This document shows positions 22,680 through 35,057 of a DNA stretch of 64,000 nucleotides, piece after piece (positions within the stretch are counted from its first letter, which is position 1; each line of letters starts with the position of its first letter). Source of the DNA: Eulemur rufifrons. Lineage: Eukaryota > Chordata > Mammalia > Primates > Lemuridae. Location: positions 31,661,501 through 31,725,500 of the forward strand of contig NC_090997.1 of NCBI RefSeq assembly GCF_041146395.1. The letters run 5' to 3'. A model generated the notes under the pieces. The model searched no databases. It saw only the letters and a list, made by a program, of their open reading frames with translations, and was not told the DNA's origin. The position numbers and the translations under genes were made by a program.

Positions 22680-25355
22680 GGGAGTAGTGTACACAAGATT
22701 ACATAGTGTTTCTTTTCAGCTTCCTGAAGTATTTAATAATTATTTTGATGCATTCAATTTAGTAACATCCTTGCTTTTTCCGACTCCTACTGTTGCATTT
22801 GTGAGGTATTGACAGGGATAAAAAGTAATTTTATTTGTATAGGCCTTGGAATTATGTTTCAAAAAAGACAATAGGTAAACATTAATATATTCACATTTAA
22901 TAACATACTAAAATTTTCACAGAAAAATTGGTTAACATACTGTATTTCCATTTTTTATTATTTGTGAATCATACTGCCTTTTGGCAGACCCTATTTATCT
23001 CCTTATTCTATAAAATAAAATAATACAGTTCTTTTAATCCAAGATATTACATTGTCTTTTAATTTAGTAGGGGTGCTAAAGGTCATCTGCTGATTCCTGT
23101 GTCATAATTTTTAGTTTCAATTACAGTAGAGTTTTGGGCTGTTGACTATAGTGACCTTAGGTTGGTTTTGCTAAGGGAATTTATTCACTGCTTATTTTAT
23201 GCAATATAAAAGGACAATTGAATATGAAAATTTGAGGGCACATAGTAAAGGATAAATAGAAAAGGCATGATGATCCTCACTTATGTAATGATTAGGGCAA
23301 CTTGACTTTTGATAGTGTCTGGGTAATCAGTGCCGAGTGCAAAAAAGATAGTTTTACAATTTGTCTAAATTTGCTTTTATTTTGACCTTTGACTCCAATT
23401 ATCCTATTTCTTCCCTGCAAGCTCTGGAGCTGCCTCAGGATTCTGCTCTGATGTTTTAGTTCCTCCTTTCTCCTTTCTCAGGAACTGCCTGTGCCAGAGA
23501 TTCAGCTTCCTCTGCTCTCTGCTGGGCTCGCCTCCCCTCTGTTTCTCGCAGTCTCACCACCCCTACTGCTTTCTTTCCCGCTTGTTTGACTTTCATCCCC
23601 TCCAAGCCTGACTTCCTTTTCCGGTTATGATCTCTCATTTTTCATTTCAGTCAGCTCTAAGAAGAGAAGAGAATTTTTAATATAAATATTAATATATGAG
23701 TTCGTGAGCAGGTGACTCAAGAGTATTTTTGTATTCAAAAACAAGGAAAAAGTCTATTACAATGTCTCCCCCATCACCACCACCCCTGAGCATTTCTGAA
23801 TAAAACTGAGTTTTAAAATAAGAGTTAGGTAAAGGCAACTCTCATATTTGGTGACAGAGTTTTCACTATATTAAAAAAAGATTTTATTTTTTTAAATTAA
23901 AAAATTAGAATGAAAAAAAATTAGAATGGATTTAAAAACCCATCTAGCAATTGATTTGTTTAACATAATCATCAAATATTCATAATTTCCAACCATTTTT
24001 AGTAAATCTCAGTTAATAAATATAACTAGTTATTTGGTTAATAGTTTATTAACCAAATCTCTTTGTTACAAGTGCATTCCAGATGGCAGGAAGACAATTA
24101 ATTCAATGTCACCAAATATTATATGACAGGTGCATTATTTTTATTTAGAAGCCACTGGCATGCAAACTTCTTTCACAATCAGTGTAAAAGCAATTCACTC
24201 TATAGGAATTGCTGAACAAGTGTGTCCCACCAGGCTGAAATAGCGGAATTCCACTGCTCAGAAAACAGAGGTGTTAGTGCAGCTGCTGTTCCAAGTGGGT
24301 ATTGTGCAATTACTGGCTGTGTGATAAGTTGCTCTCTAGGCTTATGATCATCTATTGCTTCTTAGTCTAATATCTTAAAGAAATTATCCTTGGTTTTTAT
24401 TTTTCCTTGCTAATCCTGACAATCCCCTTTAAGCCACATAAGTAACTCCCCATCAGTGATCTGTTCTAGTAGCTGTAAAGGATAAATGAGACAAGACACA
24501 GGAAGCAATTAACATTTGCTTTGTGTTTTCTAAATGTTTCCGTATTGTTCCTCATTTTCTACAGATAATCATTTCATGGCATCAAAAATAAAGACAAAAT
24601 GGTAAAGCATTAGTGCTTTGGGCAAACATGTTGTGGAATGTTATTTTAAGTACCTGCACTTGTCCAGCCCTGGGGAAGGAGTGTGGCGGTACAGATGGCT
24701 TCAGCTGGCTGTATTCCATGGACTCACTGACAGTGATCCTGCCTCCCACTTAAGGTTTACTTGTGTGTACAAATGAATCATGGAGTGGTGTGTTGGTTAA
24801 AGCTACAGAGCTGTGGCACACAATAGCAACCAGTAAGCACAGATCAAATCCAGGGTTCTTCCTTAAGTTAGGGGGAATTTAGGAGGTCATCTACGTTGAC
24901 TCTCATCCTTTATTCAGATTTTGACGGGTGGTCCACCAGGCTCTGCTTATTAATGCTAATAACAGACAATTCTAAGTTCTCTATTTTAAGCCAAAACATA
25001 TTCCCTGTTATTTTGACCAGTCTATTCCAGTTCTAGCTATTTGGAACAATGCATTCTCAGATTATTCATTCTTCCAAATGACTGACAATCTTTTGGAGAG
25101 TGTAAGACAGGTTCTTACACAGTCTTCTAAACATAAAGATGCAGTCTTAACATTTTCATTTAAGTACCTCAGTTTTGAGTCAGTATCTCATTGTACTTCA
25201 TGGATCATGTTTTATAGATCCTTATATTCCTCATGACCTTCATCTGGTGATGCTATAACTCTTACGTGCCCTGTTCATGTAACGTTCAGGAGTGGATAGA
25301 ATTATTCTAGTGTGTTTTGAAAGGTGAATTATATAGGCAATTTAACAGAGCAAAG
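22680..25355. other. Giant intron, no named repeat
   Basis: 23400-23640 is strikingly pyrimidine-rich on the + strand (CTCCTTTCTCCTTTCTC), giving a charged minus-strand frame of 60 codons with no domain. 24140-24380 is complex and non-repetitive. The rest is AT-rich. Confidence 0.4.
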
Positions 25356-25359
25356 AAAT

Positions 25360-25480
25360 TTGGAGTTAGTTGAGCTGAGTCCTAATCCTGGCCCCTGGAT
25401 AGCTCTTAGTTATCCAGGGCTGTTTCAAAGTCTTCATCTGTAAGAGGAGAGGGTGAAATCAAATTACCGCTAGAATCACA
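25360..25480 (+). repeat. MIR SINE fragment
   Basis: GAGCTGAGTCCTAATCCTGG, TTTCAAAGTCTTCATCTGTA and GAGGAGAGGGTGAAATC follow MIR order; diverged. Confidence 0.6.
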
Positions 25481-27590
25481 AATGTTTAGAGCTGTAATTA
25501 ATCTCAAAATATATAGGGTCTGTACTACTGTCAGGCAGTTGTTTCTTTGAATGGGAATATAAACATTTACATTTATGTGTGCTAACTTTTATTTTGAGGG
25601 TTGTAGCCTGCTGTTGCTGCTTGCCAACTTTTAACTCTAGATTCTGGCATCTATTACAGTAGTCACCTTTTTCATAGCCATGAATTTTGTATACATGAAT
25701 TCTGGGTCCTTAAGTAACTAATATAAGTATTGAATAAGGCAATACTCAGAGCACAGCACTGTGGCCTAACGCTGGACTGCTCTTTCCAGGTGGCGGCCTA
25801 ACGTAAACGAACATAAAATGAGTATCTTTGTTTAACTATTTACTCACCTCACTGAAGTTTAACCCACATTTATCCAACACATCCTAAGAAACTCTGTTAC
25901 ATAAACCAAACTCATAACATGTGATTTTTGTTTTCTGACACGGTGTTCACTGTTGGTAATTGTCTTCTTCTTTACTAACAGCTTAAAACCAATTTGTTTA
26001 ATAATTAAATCTAGAATGTTGGGAGGGATCAATATCAAACTTACTGATCATTCACGTGTGCTTTTTAAATGAGCAAACATTATTGTATCTAGGCTTATTC
26101 CTTCTCCAAGATTCTCAGAGATTCATGTCAGTGGCTAATTTTCCATGAGCTCTTAGTTATCTGCCCTTAATCTGTCTTCTTCTATCTTAATGTCTGTCTC
26201 GGTCTCAAGGGTAGTTAGCTAAAATCAGTGAATTAAAAGGCCTTCAATTTATTTTCAAAGCAGTTGGATGTCAACTGTAACCCAGAGTGATACTGAATTT
26301 CTTTCAAACATACGCTGGGTTTTGGAATGCATTAGTTTGTTCAATCATCCATTTACTCTATCATTTAGTACCTACTCTGTATCAGATTCTGTGTTCATCA
26401 CTGCATTAACAGACATGAAAGAGACAAAATATTATTTCAAAGAGCATTATATGAAGTGTCTGATGGTCTGTATAGGATGCTGTGGGGAGGAAGAGGGGGA
26501 AGTACATAATTCTGGCTAGGAGATGAGGGGGAGTTTGGGTAAGATTCATCAGTGAGTCCTGAATCATAGGTGAGAGTTCTTCATATCAAGGAAGGAGCAA
26601 ATGAAACAGTTCACTCAAAGATACAGAGTGGGACAAAATACGAGATGTTTAGGGAACCAGATGGAATGTATTGTGTAACAAAATGAAAAGCAATGACCAC
26701 TAGGGGGTCCTTTTTAAAAAACTGACTGGATCACAGCTTTAGGCAAAATGCCCAAGGAAGAGAATTGCCAGGAAATAACATCAAGAGGGTCTCTCTGAGC
26801 ATTCAGGTGATAACATGTTTAGCTCACTCTCCCCCGTTAGGGATACCACCTGACCCCTCAAGCAACCAGTACAGTGAGGAACCTTGATGTCTATGGGAGA
26901 ATCCTCTCACTAGAAGACCCATCTGAAGTCTCCAGACAAAAGATCGGAGGCTGATGTCCCTTTGAAAGGCTCAAGATGGCTTAAGAAAGACTTCAGTTAA
27001 GCTTTTTGCTTGGCATTACCCAAGAATTTCTGAAACCCTCTATTTTCTTTATCCTTGCAATTTATAGAAACTAAACATTTTAATCTAGTGGAGGAAAATA
27101 GATTTGGCCTCTAGGTTTATTTTACTAGTTAAGGTTCTAAAGCAATTTAATCCAAATCATTTTATCCTCTCTTTGATTAATGAAAGAAAAGAAATAATAT
27201 GTACTATAGCCACTTCTTTTATGAATCAAACAAGATTTAGCATTTGATCATCAAGTGTAAGTGGTGAGTTCCTTGCTTTACCTGCTAAGAAATAGCCATG
27301 GTCATATTTACAAAAGAACCCAAAATTTTACTGATATAGATACCAATAATTTGCTAGCCAGATGTCCAGTCTTTTCCTGTGATTTTGTTCCTCAAATTGT
27401 CACAAGAATCCTCAAGGATTCTGTATGTGTTACCTCTGTGAACTGGTCAGTATATGAGTCAACATTAGGCCTTGCTGTCATTCCCTTAGTTCCTGAGAAG
27501 AGGAGTAAGAAATTTCAGGTACAATTTGAGCTGGTGCCTGAAGTTTTTGCTGTATCTCCAGTTAGGCTGAGATATAGCTGTTACAATAGA
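25481..27590. other. Giant intron, nothing named
   Basis: Holds a 110-codon frame (27261-27593, +) and an 83-codon frame (26268-26519, +) without recognisable domains; neither has Gly-X-Y periodicity or paired splice sites. Confidence 0.4.
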
Positions 27591-27596
27591 TAATGA

Positions 27597-27656
27597 ATAG
27601 GTAGATGATAGAGATATATAGATATACAGAGACAGAGAACAGAGACACAAAGATAG
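27597..27656. repeat. GATA/GACA-type low-complexity tract
   Basis: Imperfect GATAGA, GATATA and CAGAGA units on the + strand. Confidence 0.7.
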
Positions 27657-27866
27657 AATGTTTTACAGTTTATACAATAAATAATTTTTGTATGTTCATG
27701 GGACAGTTAGAAAAATTTATGATTCTCTGGCCAAAAAACCCTTAAATTCAAAAGTTGACATTTTGCAAGACACATTCCTGGACGTAAACAATAATAGAGA
27801 GACCAATAAATGAAGAAAACACTCGTAAATCATCCTAGAACCAAAGAGTTAACGAAAAGGGAAACT

Positions 27867-28201
27867 TGGCCAGGCACAGTGGCTCACGCCTGTAATCCTA
27901 GCACTCTGGGTGGCCAAGGTGGGTGGATCGCTTGAGGTCAGGAGTTCAAGACCAGTCTGAGCAAGAGCGAGACCTTGTCTCTACTAAAAATAGAAAGAAA
28001 TTATCTAGCCAATTAAAAATATATATAGAAAAAATAAGCCGGGCATGGTGGTGCATGCCTATAGTCCCAGCTACGGGGGGAGGCTGAGGCAGGAGGATCG
28101 CTTAAGCCCAGGAGTTTGAGGTTACTGTGAGCTAGGCTGACGCCACAGCACTCTAGCCTGGGTAACAGAGTGAGACTTTGTCTCAAAAAAAAAAAAAAAA
28201 A
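27867..28201 (+). mobile_element. Alu SINE with 13-bp target duplication
   Basis: Starts GGCCAGGCACAGTGGCTCAC; both arms and the long A/T linker are present, ending in an A-tail. GAAAAGGGAAACT at 27854-27866 is repeated at 28202-28214. The right arm reads GCACTCTAGCCTGG, lacking the extra CACT present in the neighbouring copy, so it is a different subfamily or lineage. Confidence 0.93.
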
Positions 28202-28269
28202 GAAAAGGGAAACTCATGGAAATCAATGCAAAACAAAGTACTTTATAAAATATATCAAAAGCTATACTG

Positions 28270-28613
<344 letters not shown>

Positions 28614-28629
28614 AAAAGCTATACTGAAG

Positions 28630-31015
28630 GTGAAAATACATGACATAAGACTTTATCATAAAGAAAGAAATGCAAAAATAAAATATGTTTTTATCTTATA
28701 TAATAAAACAGCCCCCAAATAAAATAGTAGAAATGAATTAATAAATATGATCACTAACATTGATGAAACAGAAAATTTTAAAAATTGTAGAAAGGATAAA
28801 CAAATAAAAAACATGTTTTAATAAATGACCAATAAAATAAATAAGCAAAATTCAATTCTTTAAAATTCAAAATTTGATTATTCAATGAAGAAAGCAGAAA
28901 ATAAAAATAAGACAAATTAGGAAGAAGAAAAAAGATATGACCACAGAAAGTAAATGGACTTAAAGAATTCTGAGAGACTATTATGTGTAATTCTAAAGAA
29001 ACAAATTTGGTAACCTAGAGAAAATGGAAGATTTCCTCCAGAAAATATTACAAAGTTGACCAAGGATAACTGGAAAATATGACTACACTAATTACTGTGG
29101 AAGAAATTGGAGAGGTGAATCAAGATCTACCATTGAATAAAACACCAGGACTAATTGGGTTTTTCAGCAGGGTTTTATCTAGCCAGTGTTATTTCAACTA
29201 TTCTCAGCCAAAGAAAAGATGGACAGCTTCCAAGAAGTCAGCATAATTTCAATACTAAACCTAATGAAAAAGAAAGACTATAACTAATTTTATTTATGAC
29301 TATAGATACAAATATTTTTAAATAAAATATTAGCATATAGAATTCAGCCATTCAGCTAAAGAAAAATCAACTAGACTGTTACTAGGAAGTCAAGGGGAAT
29401 TCGAGTTAAGGAAGTATATAAACATAATATATTTCATCAACCAATTAAAGTTAAATGATTGTACTGATAGATACTGAAGCTTATGATAACATGCAATAAT
29501 CATTCCTAATAAAATCTTCAAGTAAAATATGAATTGATGAAATATTTTTACTGAAATCCAATAGCAAATATTATCCTAAAAAGGGAAAATTAGATTAGAA
29601 ATTAAACAACCAAAATTAAAACCCAAGGAGGTAAGTTGCCATAACCATTGCTTCACAAGAAAATTAAATAACCTGTATAGCATTGGGAAAAATAGATAAG
29701 CCTATCCATTTTTTAATAAAGATTTAATTAAATTGGCAGAAACCCAAGAGAATTTAGTAAGAATTTTTTTAAATTGATAAGAGAATTGGAGTAATTGGTT
29801 GGACACCAGAAATATATTTAAAAATTAATAAATTTTCTTTACTCTAGCCTTAAACATCTGTAAATGGGAAATAGTCTACTAATATAAGTGGTAGAAGCAA
29901 TAAGAATTTTGGGAAAATTTGAAGAAGAAAGGGACAGAACATATACAAACAAAATCAAAGGACATGAAATAAGATCTAAATGAATATGTATAGATACCAT
30001 TTTCTTAAAAATGATAATTAAAAAATTCAGTAATTCAAAATTAACATGCAAGTTTAATGAAATACAAATAGAATGTCAACATGTTTTAAATTTTATTTTG
30101 AAGTTGATAAAATTTCTTAAAATTTATATGGACAAATAAATACCTGAAAAGTCAACAAGTTTTTGAGAAAGAACAATAGTAAGGGTCCACTTGCTTTACC
30201 AGACATCATAACACTTGTAAAGAGTCACCATCACAATATAAATATTGTACTAGGTGGTATACTGGAATAAAACTGAGAATCTAAAAATTGATCTCAGCAG
30301 TTATGTGAATTTAATTTAATAAATTTTGAATTTTGATTCGGTGGGAAAAGATGGATTATTCCATAGATGTCCTGGCACTACTTACTTTATTCATGTGAAA
30401 AGTATTTTACACCCTATGTAAAAATAAATTCCAGATAAATGAGGACTTATGTAAAAGTCAAAGCAAAACAATAAATATTTTGCATTTGTATAATCTAGGG
30501 ACATGAGTATATCTAACCAAGATTTGAAACCCAGGAATTATAAAGTGAAAGTGCACTAGACATATAAAAATTATACATTTTAATGATAAAGGACCATAAT
30601 TAAAATCCATTAGAAAATGATAGTTCTGAAAATATAATTAACAGGCAACCAACTAACTTTTGTACTTTTCAGAACGTTTTTAAAAATTGATGAGAAAATT
30701 CAGTTTTTCAAAATGGACAAAATATATGAATAGACAGTTCACTAAAGAGCAAACTCAAATGTTAACAAATATGTAAAAGGCTCAGATTCACTAGTAATCA
30801 GTGATATGTAACTTAGAGCAATTATGAGATATGACTTTACATTCATCAGTCTGGCACCTGTTGCTGGGTGTGATTCAAGGACAAAGGCATTCCCATACAT
30901 TACTGGTGGTATTTGTAGAGTCACAGTCTCTTTTGGAAAGAAATTTGGTAACATCTATTCAAAAATGAAAAATGCATAATGCATAATCTTTTTACCTACC
31001 ACTTTTTTGAGAATC
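28630..31015 (+). mobile_element. Ancient, heavily decayed LINE-1 (L1M) ORF2 relic
   Basis: Scattered phrases follow L1 ORF2 order: a reverse-transcriptase region near 29130-29180 (AATAAAACACCAGGACTAAT), thumb-region sequence near 29440-29510, a residual LALPDIITLVK near 30190, and the start of the C-terminal region near 30720 (AATAGACAGTTCACTAAAGA). Many stops and indels; no coding capacity. Confidence 0.65.
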
Positions 31016-31211
31016 TGTTTTACATAAATATATTACATGCATGTGGTGATTTTTTTTAAGTGACATTCAGCTTTAATACAACTCCTAACACAAATTCAAT
31101 TAAATTTAAACATTTTCTGAGTTCCTAGAACAGTGCTTATTCAGAGTTGGCACACAAACGTTATAAATATTAACTGGTTGATATGCAAAAGCAGACCATA
31201 CAGAGTTTTTT

Positions 31212-32576
31212 TTTTTAATTTATTTTTTTTTAAATTTCAGCTTATTATGGGGGTACAAAAGTTCAGGTTATATATATTGCCCATCCCCCCGAGTCTGAGC
31301 TTCAAGCGTGTCCATACCCCAGACAGTGCACATCGCACTCATCATGTAGGTATACACCCACCCCCTCCCCCCACCCTCATCCCCCTGAGTCAGAACTTCA
31401 AGCGTGTCCATTCCCCAGACAGTGCACATTGCACTCATGTAGGTATATGCCCATCCCCTCCCCCCACCCCCCACCTGTGTCCGATACACAATTGGTGTTA
31501 TTCCCAAATGTGCACTTAGGTGATGATCAGGGAAACCAATTTGCTGGTGAGTGCATGTGGTGCTTATTTTTCCATTCTCGGGATACTTCACTTAATAGAA
31601 TGGGTTCCAACTCTCTCCAGGAGACCAAAAGAGATGCCATATCACCGTTATTTCTTATAGCTGAGTAATACTCCATGGTATACATATACCACATTTTACT
31701 AATCCATTCATGAATTGATGGGCATTTGGGTTGTTTCCACATCTTTGCGATTGTGAATTGTGCTGCTATAAACATTCGGGTGCAGGTGTCTTTTTTATAG
31801 AATGACTTTTGTTCTTCTGGGTAGATGCCCAATAATGGGATTGCTGGATTGAATGGCAGGTCTACTTGAATCTGTTTAAGATACCTCCATATTGCTTTCC
31901 ACAGGGGTTGCACTAGTTTGCAGTCCCACCAGCAGTGTATGAGTGTTCCTGTGTCTCCACATCCACACCAACATGTATTGTTTTGGGACTTTTTGATAAA
32001 GGCCATTCTCACTGGAGTTAAGTGATATCTCATTGTGGTTTTGATTTGCATTTCCCTGATGATCAGAGATGTTGAACATTTTTTCATATGTTTGTTAGCC
32101 ATTCTTATATCTTCTTTTGAAAAATTTCTATTCATGTCCTTTGCCCACTTTTTCATAGGGTTGTTCTATTTTTTCTTACTGATTTTCCTGAGTTCTAAAT
32201 AGATTCTTGTTATCAGTCATTTATCTGATGTGTAATATGCGAAAATTTTTTCCCATTCTGTAGGTTGTCTGTTTACTCTCGTGACTGTTTCTTTGGCTGT
32301 GCAGAAGCTTTTTAATTTAATTAGGACCCATTTATTTATTTTTGTTGTTGCTGTGATTGCCTTAGGGGTCTTCTTCATAAATTCTTTGCCTAGGCCAATG
32401 TCTGTAAGAGTCTTTCCTACATTTTCTTCTAGAATTCTAATAGTTTCACACCTAAGGTTTAAGTCTGTTATCCACCGTGATTTGATTTTTGTGAGAGGTG
32501 AAAGCTGTGGGTCCTGTTTCAGTCTTCTACATGTGGCTATCCAGTTTTCCCAGCACCATTTATTGAATAAGGAATC
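31212..32576 (-). mobile_element. LINE-1, 3' portion of a twin-primed insertion
   Basis: Minus-strand L1 from the middle of ORF2 to the 3'UTR and tail (poly-T at the left end). Frame 31527-32156 keeps 209 codons of the ORF2 C-terminus, including the Cys/His cluster CWCGCG...HCWWDC and the motif YYSAIRNN. One in-frame stop and other damage lie upstream of it. It joins the inverted segment 32577-33300. The whole insertion is flanked by CATACAGAGTTTTTT at 31197-31211 and 33301-33315. Confidence 0.93.
31285..31472 (-). repeat. Tandem ~96-bp duplication in the L1 3'UTR
   Basis: Two units, 31285-31380 and 31381-31472, share CTTCAAGCGTGTCCAT, CCCCAGACAGTGCACAT and CACTCATGTAGGTATA, each followed by a C-rich run (G-rich on the L1 sense strand). 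Unit 1 has an additional CAT. Confidence 0.85.
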
Positions 32577-33300
32577 TGGAAAGAAGAGATTAAACTCTCA
32601 CTCTTTGCTGATGGTATGATGTTATATCTAGAAAACCCCAAGGATTCAACCAAGAGACTCCTGGAATTGATCAATGAATTCAGTACAGTCTCAGTATACA
32701 AAATCAATACACACAAATCAGAGGCATTCATATATGCCAATAACAGTCAAACGGAGAAACAAATTAAGGACTCAATACCCTTCATAATAGCAACAAAGAA
32801 AATAAAATACCTAGGAATATATTTAACTAAGGAGGAAAGGACCTCTATAGGGAGAACTACGAAACACTGAGGAAGGAAATCGCAGAGCATGTAAATAGGT
32901 GGAAAACCACACTATGCTCGTGGATCAGAAGAATCAACATTGTTAAAATGTCTATACTGACCAAAGTGATCTACAGATTCAATGTAATCCCTATTAAATT
33001 ACCAACATCATTTTTTACAGATATAGAAAAAATAATTTTATGCTTTGTATGGAACCAGAGAAGACCCTGTTTAGCAAAAGCAATTTTAAGCAATAAAAAC
33101 AAAATGGAAAGTATTAATTTGCCAGACTTCAAACTATACTACAAGGCTGTGATTATTAAAACTGCTTGGTATTGGCACAAGTGCAGGGACACAGACCAGT
33201 GGAACAGAACAGAAAATCCAAATATAAAACCATCCTCATATAGTCATCTAATCTTTGACAAAGCAGACAAAAACATACTCTGGGGAAAAGATTCCTTATT
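32577..33300 (+). mobile_element. LINE-1, inverted 5' portion of the same insertion
   Basis: Plus-strand ORF2 sequence from the end of the reverse-transcriptase palm (FADG where active L1 has FADD) through [19 protein letters not shown] and [11 protein letters not shown] to WGKDSLF. Its last 11-13 nt of L1 sequence are the first of the minus-strand segment, so the two parts are consecutive in the L1 parent. This is 5' inversion by twin priming. Frames at 32616, 32948 and others are fragments of this dead copy. Confidence 0.93.
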
Positions 33301-33315
33301 CATACAGAGTTTTTT

Positions 33316-33540
33316 ACCAGTGTGGAATGTAATGGTGTTTAACATAGCATGATTTGTAATGGCAGAAAGCTGGAAACAGGGTGAGTATTATTAACAGGAA
33401 AACACTTCAAATGATAGTACATCCATATTAGAGAGTATTATGGATCCATTGAAAAGAATAAATTAGAACTGTATTGGTCAATCTAAACTGATTTATAGAA
33501 GGAGAAAAATAAAAATGCAGGAACATTTTTAGGTTTAATT
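33316..33540 (+). mobile_element. Old LINE-1 3' fragment
   Basis: GGCAGAAAGCTGGAAACAGG, ATAGTACATCCATATTAGAG and TGGATCCATTGAAAAGAATA resemble the L1 ORF2 terminal region. Probably the remainder of the ancient L1 into which the twin-primed L1 was inserted. Confidence 0.5.
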
Positions 33541-34870
33541 TGGGTAGGTACAACAGATCTCTTTATCTGTTTATAGCTGGGGTCAGAATATAAAGTATAC
33601 CTCAAAACATGTCTATTAGGGGAGAATTATTTCTTTGGGCATTATAAGACTTGAAACCAAATTCCTCACTATTGAAATTTTGATAGTACAAGGTTAAAAG
33701 TTGTATTCAACCTGAGTTTTGTTGTGTGGGATGGTTTGGGAATCTTTAACTAAATGATTTCACTTGTTTAAGTAGTGAAGTTCTAACATTCAGAGGAAAA
33801 GACAGTAAATGAATCAATAGAAAATGACTAATGCCTAACATGGAAGCAGCACAATCTTTTTTTTTTCTCATGCCTCGGAACAGAAGCACCTTTCCTGCCA
33901 TTCAAAGGTCCATGGTCCAATGGTGAGTTTGGCACCATTACAAAAGGAGACCAGGATGAGAGATGACTCGGAGGCTTTTCATTTAGGTCTACTGGAGAGA
34001 TAGCTTAATCAGTAAAATTAGGACCACTTAAAAATGAGTATTGTGAGTGGAATGACATTAAAAAGAAGATTGAAATATGAGTTCTAAACAATAGCTGAGT
34101 ATAAATGCAAATATTCAGGACCCTGGAATCTAAATTCCCCTCACTATTACTGAACATTTTCAAGAATTTCTTAAATTTTATTTCTTTGTCTACAAAATTG
34201 TGGAAATTTTCCTAATTTCAAAAACTTTGCTCAAAAATGTCTCTCCTGAGAGTCTTTGAAAGTTTAGGCCATTTAAAAATGCACATTATTAATTTTACTG
34301 AGTTAGCCATTATGGTCTAGTAGTGTGTGTAATATATACCAGGGGACATCTTAAAATGCATATTATCATAGAATGCGTATTTAAGGACTTTCCACTTAGA
34401 TAAATTAAATTTAATAGATTATAAAAACTCCAGTGTGCCCATTAGGGTCTTTGGAAAACACAGTTCAGGGCCTTGTTAAAACATATATTTTCTTCATGTT
34501 GTATTCTACTTAGAGAGTTTGCTCTAGTAATCTAGAGCTTGAATGTTTGTCTTGCTTAGTTACGAAAAATAAAAATAGAGAAGTAAATTTTTTTTTCAGT
34601 AAAACAGTCTACTAAGTCAGGAAGAAAACAAATTTCACAATTAATTATCTTGTTTTTAGTTTCAAATAACATACATAAAAAATTGCCAATTAAAAATAAT
34701 AGATACCAGTAAAAGTGTTTAATGACTTACACATGATTAGGTATTGTTAAAAAATTCTTTTATCTGTCAGAAATGTGAGGGTGTGTGTGTTTCAGTTTCA
34801 GCTGAGATTATTAATTGTTAATTATCAATGGATATACTTTAATGAGAAGCATCTGGGATAAATTATATCC
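33541..34870. other. Giant intron, nothing recognised
   Basis: AT-rich, no exon, no named repeat. Confidence 0.4.
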
Positions 34871-34871
34871 A

Positions 34872-35057
34872 GTGTTTTTCATAACGTGGTCTGCAGACCA
34901 CCTACATCACAATCTCCTAGGTTCTTAAAATGCCTGTGTTTGAACTTCATTCCAGATCCACTGGTTCAGAAAATCTGGGCATGTGACTTGAGAATTTGTA
35001 TTTTAATAAACTTCCTCAGTGATCCTTGTATAACAACTAAGGTTTGACAGCAGTGGT
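34872..35057. mobile_element. MER5A-type hAT (Charlie) MITE
   Basis: Near-palindromic element with ends AGTGTTTTTCATAACGTGGT and TTTGACAGCAGTGG, interior CACAATCTCCTAGGTTCTTA and CTGGTTCAGAAAATCTGGGC. Typical length (about 185 bp) for MER5A. Confidence 0.7.

Noticed and set aside
27261..27593. 110-codon open frame on the + strand
   Set aside because: No domain, no Gly-X-Y periodicity, no splice context.
31527..32156. 209-codon minus-strand frame as a functional gene
   Set aside because: It is the C-terminus of L1 ORF2 in an inverted, truncated copy; it has no promoter or complete enzyme.
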